64,000 bases of DNA from Verrucomicrobiota bacterium (GTDB lineage Bacteria > Verrucomicrobiota > Verrucomicrobiia > Limisphaerales > VHDF01): assembly GCA_016871495.1 (NCBI GenBank), contig VHDF01000006.1:30699-94698 (forward strand), given 5' to 3'. Below, in pieces: positions 1 through 8,583 of this stretch (position 1 is the first letter of the stretch; every line of letters begins with the position of its first letter). The notes below the pieces were generated by a model. That model ran no database searches. It saw only the letters and a program-made list of their open reading frames with translations, and was not told the DNA's origin. The position numbers and the translations under genes were made by a program.

Positions 1-1755
1 GCCGGAGACCGGTTTTACGCGTTCGACAAAAAGACCGGCGATTTGGTCTGGGCCTCGAGCCCCGGCGATCGTCCAAGGGACAATAGTTTTGCCCAGGGTT
101 ACCTCACCTGGTTGAAGGGCAAGCGCGTGCTGATTTCCGCCGCCGGAGACGGCAGTGTCGTGTGCTTGAACGCGCGTACAGGCGATGCGTTGTGGCGCGT
201 CCCCCTCGCCAAAGCGGGCATCAACGCCACTGCGGTGGTGCACAACAACGACAAGGTCATCGTGATTTACGGGACGCCGTATGAACCCGGCCAAATGGTG
301 GCCATGCGCATTCCGGACGAGTTGCCCAAAACCCCGGCTGATGGACCGCTCGTCCTGGAACGTTCTCAGGTCGAATTATGGAGCATCGATGTTTCCACCT
401 CGACAAGTTCCCCCATCTTGGTCGGAGACCGCATTTACGTGGTGGCCGAGAAAGGCGATCTCTGCGCGATCGATGTCAACACCGGGAAGCAATATTGGAA
501 GTTGAAACTGGGCATCGAACAACGCAACGCCTCGCCGGTGTTCGCCGATGGCAAACTTTACGTGCCGATCCTGGACGATCCCGGAGCCAAGTCCGCGAGC
601 GACACCAGTGAAGTCGGTTCGAAAGGAGGCTTTTACATCATACGACCCGGAGAAAACGAAGGCAAAATCCTGAGCCATGTCCAGGTGGATGGCAGATGTT
701 TCGGAACCGCGACGTTGTACAACGGGAAGATTTACCTGCAAACGACGGAGAAGATCTATTGCTGGGGCAAGCCCGGCCCGAATCCGGGCCTTGCAAAGCC
801 CGTTGCCGAAGCATGGCCGTCGCCAGGTCAGGCCGCTCAGCTTCAGTTCGTGCCCGCCGAAGTCGTCTTGCATCCTGGCGAGACCGCGTCGTTCCGGGCG
901 CGCAAACTCGACGGGCATGGTTTCTTTGTGGAGGACGTGAAGACCCCGGCCTCCTTGCAGTGGGCGAGTTACATTCCGCCGACCGCGCGGGTGCGGGCAA
1001 CCATGAAGGGCAAGTTCAACGCCGAAGGCCGGCTGGTGGCGGATTCGGATCCGGTGGCTTCAGCAGGGGCTTACGAGGCCAGACTGGGCGAATTGAAAGG
1101 ATACATTCGAGGCCGGGTGCTGCCGGGGTTCCCCTTGAAGCAGGATTTCGAATCCTTTCAGCTTTCCGAGACGACCACCAACGCGTTCGAACCGCCCACC
1201 CCGTTTGCCTATCCGCCGCTGCCCTGGATTGGGGCGCGGTTCAAGTTTGAGGTGCGGGAGAAAGACGGGGCCAAGGTGCTGGCCAAGACCATCGACAACA
1301 AATTCTTCCAGCGCGCCACGGTGTTCATCGGCGAGCCGGACATGAAGAATTACACCATTCAGGCCGACGTCATGAGCGAGGGAAACCGGAGGAAGATGTC
1401 CGAGGTGGGATTGATCAACCAGCGTTACTTGATTGTGATGAAAGGCAACGAGCAGAAAATCGAGGTCAATTCCAATCAAGAGCGGCTTCGCGTCCCCGCG
1501 GCGGAGGAGCCTTCGAACTTCAAGTGGTCGCCCAACGTGTGGTACACGCTCAAATCGCGTGTCGACGTGAGCCCGGACGGTTCGGGAGTGGTCCGCGCCA
1601 AGGCCTGGAAACGGGGAGATCCCGAGCCGGAGGCTTGGTCGATCGAAGTCCCGCACCAGACCGCACACCGGACCGGATCCCCCGGGCTTTTTGGATTTTC
1701 GCCGCAGGAAATGAGAGTGTTCATTGACAATGTGGTGGTGACCTCTAATCCTTGA
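1..1755 (+). CDS. PQQ-binding-like beta-propeller protein, 5' end missing
   Basis: The frame is open from the first base, so the true start lies upstream; 584 codons are visible. Propeller blades of the PQQ-like type appear as FYAFDKKTGDLVW (window residues 5-17), CLNARTGDALWRV (about 54) and CAIDVNTGKQYWKL (about 156). The last 200 or so residues lack blade motifs and may be a separate beta-sandwich domain; I infer this only from composition. In PVC bacteria such proteins are usually exported, but the signal peptide would be outside the window. A second propeller gene follows 31 bases downstream on the same strand, so the two are probably co-transcribed. The substrate is unknown, and PQQ need not be bound in this family. 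Confidence 0.75.
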   Translation, partial: AGDRFYAFDKKTGDLVWASSPGDRPRDNSFAQGYLTWLKGKRVLISAAGDGSVVCLNARTGDALWRVPLAKAGINATAVVHNNDKVIVIYGTPYEPGQMVAMRIPDELPKTPADGPLVLERSQVELWSIDVSTSTSSPILVGDRIYVVAEKGDLCAIDVNTGKQYWKLKLGIEQRNASPVFADGKLYVPILDDPGAKSASDTSEVGSKGGFYIIRPGENEGKILSHVQVDGRCFGTATLYNGKIYLQTTEKIYCWGKPGPNPGLAKPVAEAWPSPGQAAQLQFVPAEVVLHPGETASFRARKLDGHGFFVEDVKTPASLQWASYIPPTARVRATMKGKFNAEGRLVADSDPVASAGAYEARLGELKGYIRGRVLPGFPLKQDFESFQLSETTTNAFEPPTPFAYPPLPWIGARFKFEVREKDGAKVLAKTIDNKFFQRATVFIGEPDMKNYTIQADVMSEGNRRKMSEVGLINQRYLIVMKGNEQKIEVNSNQERLRVPAAEEPSNFKWSPNVWYTLKSRVDVSPDGSGVVRAKAWKRGDPEPEAWSIEVPHQTAHRTGSPGLFGFSPQEMRVFIDNVVVTSNP

Positions 1756-1786
1756 CCCTGGCGATTGCATGCGAAGGCCTTCACTT

Positions 1787-3382
1787 ATGAAATTACACCG
1801 TTCACTCTTGGGCGCCGCCGCGCTGTCCGCCGGGATTTCCACCGCATCCGCCGCCGTGCTGGCCGATTGGCCGCAATGGGGCGGACACGACCCTGGCCGC
1901 AACATGTATTCTCCCGCCAAGGGGCTTCCGGAGCGATTCGAACCCGGCAAGTTCAAGCGCGGCACCGAGGAGATCGACCTGTCCACGACGAAGAATGTCA
2001 AACTCGTGATGAAGCTGGGCTCGCAGAGCTATGGCAACGTCACCGTGGCCGACGGAAAGATCTTCGTGGGCACCAACAACGATTCTCCACGCGATCCCAA
2101 GCATCAAGGCGACCGGAGCGTGCTGATGGTCTTTGAAGAAAAGACCGGCGCTTTCCTCTGGCAGTTGATCGTTCCCAAGCTCGCTTCGGGCAAAGTGAAC
2201 GATTGGGAAAATCTCGGCTTGCTCTCTTCTCCCACCGTGGAGGGCAACCGGCTTTACGTCGTCACCTCGCGCTGCGAAGTCTTGTGCCTCGACCTGAACG
2301 GGCTGGCGGACGGCAACGAGGGGCCCTTTCAGGACGAAGCCCAATATGTGGCAGGGCCGGGCAAACCGAAGATCGAGGTCGGCCCCAAGGATGGCGACAT
2401 TCTTTGGAAATACGACATGATGGACGAGCTCGGAGTGTTCCCGCACAACGCCTCCAATTGCTCCATCTCCATCGTCGGCGACATGCTTTACGTTTGCACT
2501 TCCAACGGACAGGACTGGACGCACTCGAACATCCCCTCGCCGCAGTCTCCGAGTTTGATCGCCCTCAACAAGAAGACCGGACAGCTCGTGGGCGAGGACG
2601 ACGCCAAGATTGGTCCAAGGATTTATCATGGCCAATGGAGTTCGCCTTCCACCGGGGTCGTCAACGGAAAGCCGCTGGTGTTTTTTGGAGGGGGCGACGG
2701 ATTCCTCTACGCGTTCGATTCGAAACCCGTCAAAGACGGGGAGTACGACATTTTGAAAAGGGTCTTTTGGGTCGATTGCAATCCGCCGGAATACAAAATG
2801 AAGGATGGGAAGCCGATTCGTTATCCGGCGGCCGATGGTCCGAGCGAAATCAACTCGACTCCTGTTTTTTACAAGAACCGGGTTTATGTCGCGACGGGAC
2901 AGGATCCGGAGCACGGCGAGGGCGAGGGCCGCTTGCTGTGCGTCGATGCCACGAAGACGGGCCATCTGACGAAAACAGGCGTGCTTTGGGATTATCGGGG
3001 CATCAAGCGGAGCATTTCCACGGTTTCCATCGATCCCGAAACCGGTTTGCTCTTCGTCGGCGATTTCAGCGGTTTCGTGCATTGCCTGGACGCGGAGACC
3101 GGTAAACTCCATTGGATTCACGACATGAAGGCGCACATGTGGGGTTCGACGCTGGTCGCCGACGGCAAGGTGTATGTCGGCGACGAGGACGGAGATTTCG
3201 TCGTCATGGCGGCGTCCAAAGACAAGAAGATCTTGAGCGAATCCAACCTCAACGCGCCTGTTTACTCGACCCCCATCGTGGCGAATGGCGTCATTTACGT
3301 GCAATCCAACACCCATTTGTTCGGATTCCATGACGCGTCCCGCCGTCCCGATCAACCGGCCAAGGCCGACGCCAAGAACTAG
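1787..3382 (+). CDS. Secreted PQQ-binding-like beta-propeller protein
   Basis: The protein has 531 residues. The ATG at 1787 is preferred over the in-frame ATG at 1769 because it gives a clean signal peptide (MKLHRSLLGAAALSAGIS, then an SA-SA-type cleavage region) and has GAAGG upstream. The mature start WPQWGGHDPGRNMYS is typical of secreted propeller proteins in PVC genomes. Blade motifs include FEEKTGAFLWQL, LNKKTGQLVGE and LDAETGKLHWIHD. It is probably periplasmic or cell-surface and paired with the propeller gene just upstream. Catalytic activity cannot be read from the sequence; many members are non-enzymatic scaffolds. The stop is TAG. Confidence 0.8.
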   Translation: MKLHRSLLGAAALSAGISTASAAVLADWPQWGGHDPGRNMYSPAKGLPERFEPGKFKRGTEEIDLSTTKNVKLVMKLGSQSYGNVTVADGKIFVGTNNDSPRDPKHQGDRSVLMVFEEKTGAFLWQLIVPKLASGKVNDWENLGLLSSPTVEGNRLYVVTSRCEVLCLDLNGLADGNEGPFQDEAQYVAGPGKPKIEVGPKDGDILWKYDMMDELGVFPHNASNCSISIVGDMLYVCTSNGQDWTHSNIPSPQSPSLIALNKKTGQLVGEDDAKIGPRIYHGQWSSPSTGVVNGKPLVFFGGGDGFLYAFDSKPVKDGEYDILKRVFWVDCNPPEYKMKDGKPIRYPAADGPSEINSTPVFYKNRVYVATGQDPEHGEGEGRLLCVDATKTGHLTKTGVLWDYRGIKRSISTVSIDPETGLLFVGDFSGFVHCLDAETGKLHWIHDMKAHMWGSTLVADGKVYVGDEDGDFVVMAASKDKKILSESNLNAPVYSTPIVANGVIYVQSNTHLFGFHDASRRPDQPAKADAKN

Positions 3383-3461
3383 CACTCCTTCAAGGCGCCG
3401 CTCCAACGCGCCGGTCCCTTGTTGTTGAATCCTCCAACCAACCTTTTCTGACCTTTAATCT

Positions 3462-4535
3462 ATGGCCGTCGATTCCTCCGCGATCCAGAAAGCCCGCGAA
3501 CAGCTGAACCAGCACCTGCGCGAGATCATTCAGTGGCACTTTTCACCCGAAACCGGATGTCCCTTCTGGCTGGATTGGGCCCGGAAGAATTTCGATCCGC
3601 GCCCGGTCGTCCAGACGGTGGACGACGTCATGAAGTTTCCGCACTTCCAGGACGAGTGGTTGAGGGATCTGCAGCCCGAAGTCTGGGTGCCGGCGGCATT
3701 TCAGGGCAAACCGTTTAATATTTTCGAAACCGGCGGCACCACAGGCATGCCGAAACAGCGCATCGGGTGGAATGATTACAAAGTCGATTACGAGGAATTC
3801 AGCGGCAAGGTCAGCGACGCTCACTTCCCGCGGGGCGAGGCCTGGCTGATGGTGGGGCCAACCGGTCCCCGCCGTTTGCGGCTCGCCATCGAGCATCTCG
3901 CGAATTTTCGCGGCAGTCCTTGCTACTTCATCGACTTGGACCCCCGCTTTGTCAAAAAGGTGCTGGCGGACAAGAAATTCGAGGTCGCGCGGTCTTACAT
4001 GGATCATGTGGTCGATCAAGGCGTCACGATTTTGAAACACCGCAAAGTCGCCGGACTCTTCACCACTCCCAAGCTCCTCGAGGCCATGGCGGAAAAGGTG
4101 AATCTCTACGAATCGGGCATCCGCGGGGTGTTTTGCGGCGGCACGACGATGGCTCCGCAATACGTGCGCTATATCGTCGAGGAGGTTCTCGAAGGCAAAA
4201 TCGGGTTTTATCCGACTTACGGCAATACCCTCATGGGGCTGGCGGCCAGCGTGCCGCTGCGTCCTGAAGACAAGTTTTCCATCACGTACTACGCGCCGCA
4301 GCCACGAGCCATTTTGAGAGTGGTGGATCCGGCGAACACGTCCCAAACGCGAGGTTACGGAGAATGGGGACGCGTGGAACTGACCACGTTGACGCGCGAG
4401 TTTTTCATGCCGCGCTTCCTGGAGCGCGACGAAGCCATTCGGCGCGAACCACGCGAGCCCTACGCCTGGGACGGGGTGGCCGAGGTGCGTCCCTTCGGCG
4501 CGATGGAGAAGCAGATCGTTGAAGGAGTGTATTGA
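3462..4535 (+). CDS. Short ANL-family adenylate-forming enzyme, EhpF/LuxE-like
   Basis: The 357-residue protein carries the ATP-binding P-loop of adenylate-forming enzymes, ETGGTTGMPKQR at about residues 88-99, and a later FCGGTTMAPQYV segment where these enzymes contact the adenylate. Full phenylacetate-CoA ligases are about 430 residues and end in a mobile domain with a catalytic lysine; that domain is missing here. The same shortened form is known in EhpF, which activates phenazine dicarboxylate for reduction, and LuxE is a related short enzyme. It should make an acyl-adenylate from a carboxylic acid, without an obvious CoA step. The gene opens a same-strand run with a small membrane protein, an aldehyde dehydrogenase and an alcohol dehydrogenase. 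The substrate is unknown. Confidence 0.7.
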   Translation: MAVDSSAIQKAREQLNQHLREIIQWHFSPETGCPFWLDWARKNFDPRPVVQTVDDVMKFPHFQDEWLRDLQPEVWVPAAFQGKPFNIFETGGTTGMPKQRIGWNDYKVDYEEFSGKVSDAHFPRGEAWLMVGPTGPRRLRLAIEHLANFRGSPCYFIDLDPRFVKKVLADKKFEVARSYMDHVVDQGVTILKHRKVAGLFTTPKLLEAMAEKVNLYESGIRGVFCGGTTMAPQYVRYIVEEVLEGKIGFYPTYGNTLMGLAASVPLRPEDKFSITYYAPQPRAILRVVDPANTSQTRGYGEWGRVELTTLTREFFMPRFLERDEAIRREPREPYAWDGVAEVRPFGAMEKQIVEGVY

Positions 4536-4556
4536 GCCGTGAAGGAGGGGCCTGCC

Positions 4557-4940
4557 ATGGCCGTCGCGGTCACCACCGCCGCCGATCCACACGCGCAAGC
4601 AGGTGCTCCGCCGGGCCCTCCGGTTCACCCCGCCGCGGCCGCGCTGCTCCTCGCGGTCGACAATCTTTGGAACCTCGCGGACTGGACGGTGCTCAGCTGG
4701 TTCCTCACCATTCCGGCGAGTTTCTTAACGGTGTCGATTCCCACGCTGGTCATTCAGCGCAAGCTTCGCGGACAGCGCTGGGGAACCGCGCTGTTTTTCG
4801 CGGTGTTGCTAGGTGCCGTCGCGGCCGTGCCCACGTCCGTAACCGGGACTCCGGTGGGCATGGCCTTGCTGGCTTGGACAGGCATCAGCCGGTGGCTGGG
4901 CTGGAGAGGGCATCCACCTGCCGCTTCCCGCAGCCCATGA
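4557..4940 (+). CDS. Small membrane protein in the carboxylate-activation operon
   Basis: The ATG at 4557 is chosen over the GTG at 4539 because GAAGGAGGGG sits 6-15 bases upstream, an ideal ribosome site. The 127-residue product has a proline- and alanine-rich start, then about three hydrophobic segments (roughly residues 42-62, 75-92 and 95-108) and a basic tail. No family is recognised. It is 21 bases after the adenylating enzyme and 15 bases before the aldehyde dehydrogenase, so it is very likely co-translated with them. It could anchor the enzymes at the membrane or move substrate or product; neither idea has direct support in the sequence. Confidence 0.65.
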   Translation: MAVAVTTAADPHAQAGAPPGPPVHPAAAALLLAVDNLWNLADWTVLSWFLTIPASFLTVSIPTLVIQRKLRGQRWGTALFFAVLLGAVAAVPTSVTGTPVGMALLAWTGISRWLGWRGHPPAASRSP

Positions 4941-4955
4941 TTTTCCAAGACCCTT

Positions 4956-6440
4956 ATGAGCATGACTGAATTACCCCATTTGCCAGTACTGCGATTCGGC
5001 AGAGACTACGAGAGTCTGGAACAGCACCCGGTGCTGGACCATCGAAGCGGGACGGCGAAAGCGATGGTGTCGAGCGTCAACGCGGGCATCGTTCGAAAAG
5101 ATCTGCAAAGGATTCAAGCCGGGCGCGCCGCGTTGCAACGTTTCACCACGGCGCAGCTCCTCGACCTTTGCAAGAAAGCCGGGGAACTCTTCTTGAACGG
5201 CGCCCTGCCGCTCGGCACGCGCGGACACGTGCAAAGCGCCGACGACTACGTGCGAACTCTCAGCTCCACAAGCGGGCTGCCGCACGCCATGGTGCGCCGC
5301 AACATGGTCAAGATCCATGACGCGCTCACGCGCATGGGACAGATTCTGAACGGCCTGACCCGTGGATTGGATCTGAGCATTCTCGACCGCGGCATGGGTG
5401 AGCAGTTTGGCACGCGGTTGAGCTTTTTTCCGACCTCGAAAGCGCTCGGCCTGGTCATGCCGAGCAATTCGCCGGCCGTCAATTCGTTGTGGTTGTCGGC
5501 CATCCCCCTCAAAACGCCGGTGGTGCTCAAGCCGGGAAGAGAAGAACCGTGGACCCCGTTCCGGCTGATCCAGGCGTTCGTGCAAGCCGGTTGTCCGGCG
5601 GAAGCCTTTGGATTCTATCCGACCGACCATGAGGGCGCCGGGGAGATTCTGCGATCGTGCGGGAGGGCCTTGATTTTCGGGGATAAATCCACGACTGCGC
5701 AGTACGCGGGCAATCAGGCCATTCAAATTCACGGCCCGGGCTGGAGCAAAATCTTAATCGGCGAGGATCAAATCGATCGATGGCCGGAGTTCATCGATGT
5801 CATGGTGTCATCCATTTCCGACAACGGGGGCCGCAGCTGCATCAACGCGTCAGCGGTTGTGGTGCCTCGTCACGGGCGGGCCATTGCCGAGGAACTGGGC
5901 AAGAGGTTGGGCGCTTTCGCTCCAACCGCGCCCGAGGATCCCCAAGCCAGGCTCTCCGGTTTTGCGAATCCCAAGATGGCCGATTTCATTGATCAGCAGA
6001 TTGAGGAGGGGTTGAAGACGCCGGGCGCGGTCGAAACCACGGCGCCGTACCGGCAAGGCCCGCGGAAAACGATGTTCGAAGGCGGGGTCTATATGCGTCC
6101 GAGCATCGTCTTTTGCGAGAATTTCGAGCATCCCCTGGCCAATCGGGAATTCCTGTTCCCGTATGCAAGCGTCGTGGAGGTGCCGCCACGGCAGATGCTG
6201 GAAAAGATCGGCTACTCCCTCGCGGTGACGGCCATCACTCGCGATCCCGCGTTCGCGGCGAAATTGTTGCAATTCCGCGAGATCGAGCGCCTCAATTTCG
6301 GCCCGGTTTCGACGATGTCGATTTCCTGGGACCAGCCGCATGAAGGCAACATGTTCGAGTTTCTCTACCGTCGAAGGTCGATCGAGAGAGCTTGGGAAAT
6401 GCCCGAATTGAACACGGATGCGTCGGGCGCCGTCCGATAG
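4956..6440 (+). CDS. Aldehyde dehydrogenase-superfamily reductase, probably acylating
   Basis: The 494-residue protein shows the nucleotide-binding part (VMPSNSPAVNSLWLSAIPLK, residues about 167-186, then PVVLKPG) and the catalytic cysteine in DNGGRSCINASAVVV (about 289-303). The usual general-base glutamate motif ELGGKSP is absent; the matching stretch reads GPGWSKILIG. Acylating members such as methylmalonate-semialdehyde dehydrogenase and LuxC-like reductases also lack that glutamate, so a thioester or acyl-adenylate reductase is more likely than an aldehyde oxidiser; this is inference. It lies between the small membrane protein and an iron-dependent alcohol dehydrogenase. The expected product is an aldehyde for that dehydrogenase. 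The stop is TAG. Confidence 0.75.
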   Translation: MSMTELPHLPVLRFGRDYESLEQHPVLDHRSGTAKAMVSSVNAGIVRKDLQRIQAGRAALQRFTTAQLLDLCKKAGELFLNGALPLGTRGHVQSADDYVRTLSSTSGLPHAMVRRNMVKIHDALTRMGQILNGLTRGLDLSILDRGMGEQFGTRLSFFPTSKALGLVMPSNSPAVNSLWLSAIPLKTPVVLKPGREEPWTPFRLIQAFVQAGCPAEAFGFYPTDHEGAGEILRSCGRALIFGDKSTTAQYAGNQAIQIHGPGWSKILIGEDQIDRWPEFIDVMVSSISDNGGRSCINASAVVVPRHGRAIAEELGKRLGAFAPTAPEDPQARLSGFANPKMADFIDQQIEEGLKTPGAVETTAPYRQGPRKTMFEGGVYMRPSIVFCENFEHPLANREFLFPYASVVEVPPRQMLEKIGYSLAVTAITRDPAFAAKLLQFREIERLNFGPVSTMSISWDQPHEGNMFEFLYRRRSIERAWEMPELNTDASGAVR

Positions 6441-6479
6441 GAGCGGCTTTTCCGCCGCGATCGCTGTTCGGCACATGTC

Positions 6480-7670
6480 ATGACTATGATGATCCCGGGT
6501 TTCCCCTTGCCTGTCGGCGGGTTCGATTACGCCCCTCGAACCAGGCTCCTTTTCGGTCGAGGACTGCTGAGCCGGGTGGGCGACTTGGCAAAGGAACTCG
6601 GAGGCCGGCGCGTCTTGGTCGTGACCGATCCAGGCCTAGTCCGAGCCGGACACGCCGACCGCGTCATCGATGCGATGAGCCAATCCGGTTTGGCGGTGTC
6701 TTGTTACGATCAGGTCCGCGAGAACCCGACGACGGCGGACGTGGCCCGGTGTCTCGAGTCCGCCAAAGCGCATGGGGCGGATCTTTTCGTCGGGCTCGGA
6801 GGAGGCAGCTCCATGGACACTGCGAAAGGATGCAATTTCATCCTGACCAATGGCGGAGAAATGAGGGATTACTGGGGTGTGGGCAAGGCCAAGCTGCCCA
6901 TGCTGCCCTTGATCGCGGTGCCCACGACCTCCGGCACAGGCAGTGAATGCCAAAGCGCGGCACTCATTGCCGATGAGAAAAGCCACCAAAAAATGGCCTG
7001 CCTCGATCCCAAAGCAGCCGCGCGAGTGGCTTTGCTGGATCCGGAATTGACGCTGTCCTTGCCGCAGCGGGTGACGTCGGTGACGGGCATCGACGCCATC
7101 GCGCACGCGCTCGAGACATGGGTGACCACGAAACGCAATCCCATCTCCTCGTTGTATTCCGAAGCCGCAGCCAAGCTGCTCTTCAGCGCATTCCCGCGAG
7201 TCTTGTCCGCCCCGGGCGACGTGGAGGCACGGGGTGACATGCTGCTCGGGGCCGCGTTCGCGGGGACAGCCATCGAAAATTCCATGCTCGGATGCGCGCA
7301 CTCGGCCGCCAATCCACTGACGGCGCATCACGATGTGGTGCATGGACAGGCGGTAGGGATGCTGTTGCCCTGGGTGATCCGTTTCAACGGAGGATGGGCG
7401 GAGGTCGCCGACCGGTACCGGGGATTGGCTGTGGCGTTGAAGGGATCGGACGATTTTGAAAGCAGCACGCAGGCCACAGAATGGCTGGCGTCGACCGTGG
7501 AGTCATTGATGGTTCGAGCCGAACTGCCGTTGAAATTGAGCGCCTGTGGCGTGGCCAGGACGGACGTGCCGGCGCTGGCCGCCGAAGCCAAACGCCAATG
7601 GACGGCGCAGTTCAATCCGAGACCGGTTGAGGAGCCTGAATTCGCGGAATTATATCGGCACATTGCCTGA
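6480..7670 (+). CDS. Iron-containing alcohol dehydrogenase (group III)
   Basis: The 396-residue length is typical. The cofactor loop GLGGGSSMDTAKG is at about residues 103-115 and PTTSGTGSE at about 145-153. Metal ligands are visible as the Asp and His of GIDAIAHALE, the His of GCAHSAANPL, and the His of HDVVHGQAVGML. It would reduce an aldehyde, or oxidise an alcohol, with NAD(P)H. It follows the aldehyde dehydrogenase-type gene by 39 bases and probably takes its product. The MnmC-like gene begins 15 bases later. Substrate cannot be predicted from the sequence. Confidence 0.85.
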   Translation: MTMMIPGFPLPVGGFDYAPRTRLLFGRGLLSRVGDLAKELGGRRVLVVTDPGLVRAGHADRVIDAMSQSGLAVSCYDQVRENPTTADVARCLESAKAHGADLFVGLGGGSSMDTAKGCNFILTNGGEMRDYWGVGKAKLPMLPLIAVPTTSGTGSECQSAALIADEKSHQKMACLDPKAAARVALLDPELTLSLPQRVTSVTGIDAIAHALETWVTTKRNPISSLYSEAAAKLLFSAFPRVLSAPGDVEARGDMLLGAAFAGTAIENSMLGCAHSAANPLTAHHDVVHGQAVGMLLPWVIRFNGGWAEVADRYRGLAVALKGSDDFESSTQATEWLASTVESLMVRAELPLKLSACGVARTDVPALAAEAKRQWTAQFNPRPVEEPEFAELYRHIA

Positions 7671-7685
7671 GGGAGGGGAGGGCGC

Positions 7686-8540
7686 TTGAGTTCCTTTCGA
7701 GTCGTGCCTTTGCCGTCAGGGGTCTGGAGCATTCAGGACCAGGATTCAGGCGAGACCTTTCATCCCGTGATCGGCCCGGCGGCGGAGGCGGAGGCCTTGT
7801 ACGTCAGACAGCTTCGACTGGAGCAGCGGTTTCAAGAGGAAGGCGAGTTGACGTTGTGGGACGTTGGATTGGGCGGGGCCGCCAACCCCATTGCGGTACT
7901 CAGGGCTTTGAGCAACAAACGCGGACGGGTGCGGATCCTGAGTTTCGATCGGACGGACGAACCGTTAAAATGTGCTTTGGAACATGCGGAACCGCTGGTC
8001 TATCCCCGGGGTTGGGAGGCGGTTCTGAAGGCATTGTTTGAGGATCGGAGAGCGCGCGTTCGGAGACAAGGCTTGGAAATCGACTGGACATTCGAGCAGG
8101 TGGATTTTTCGAGTGCGATTCACCGCGTGATGGCGGAAGCGTGGGACAAACCTGGCGCGATCCTCTTCGACGCGTTCAGTCCCGCCCGGAACCCGGAGAT
8201 GTGGACGCTGCCGTTGTTCAACAGGATGCGGGAACTGGTGGGGAAGACTCCTTGCGCCATGCCCACGTATTCACGGAGCACCATGCTGCGGGCAACTTGG
8301 CTTTGCGCGGGATTTTGGGTGGGACGGGGATGCGCGACGGGCGAGAAGGAGGAAACCACGGTGGCGGCCACGTCACCGGCACTCCTGGACGAACTCCTGG
8401 ACCGTTCGTGGCTGGAACGCTGCCGCCGGTCCACGAGCGCGGAGCCAATGGTGGAGCCGGTCTATCGTCAGCGACCTTTGAGCGCGGAGTCGATGAACAG
8501 GCTCGCTTCCCACCCCCAATTTCTTGAACAGAATATTTGA
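7686..8540 (+). CDS. MnmC-type SAM-dependent tRNA methyltransferase (MnmD-like)
   Basis: The 284-residue protein starts at TTG with a purine-rich site (GGGAGGGGAGGG) just upstream. It has the SAM-binding motif LWDVGLGGAANPIAVL (about residues 57-72) and the family signature LFDAFSPARNPEMWT (about 159-173), as in the methyltransferase half of MnmC that finishes 5-methylaminomethyl-2-thiouridine at tRNA position 34. The oxidase half of MnmC is absent, so this is the stand-alone form known as MnmD in other bacteria. It may sit at the end of the upstream operon only by position; no functional link to carboxylate reduction is evident. Confidence 0.75.
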   Translation: MSSFRVVPLPSGVWSIQDQDSGETFHPVIGPAAEAEALYVRQLRLEQRFQEEGELTLWDVGLGGAANPIAVLRALSNKRGRVRILSFDRTDEPLKCALEHAEPLVYPRGWEAVLKALFEDRRARVRRQGLEIDWTFEQVDFSSAIHRVMAEAWDKPGAILFDAFSPARNPEMWTLPLFNRMRELVGKTPCAMPTYSRSTMLRATWLCAGFWVGRGCATGEKEETTVAATSPALLDELLDRSWLERCRRSTSAEPMVEPVYRQRPLSAESMNRLASHPQFLEQNI

Positions 8541-8583
8541 CCGGCGGTCCAAACAAGCGTTGGATTCATTTCTTACTCGGCCC

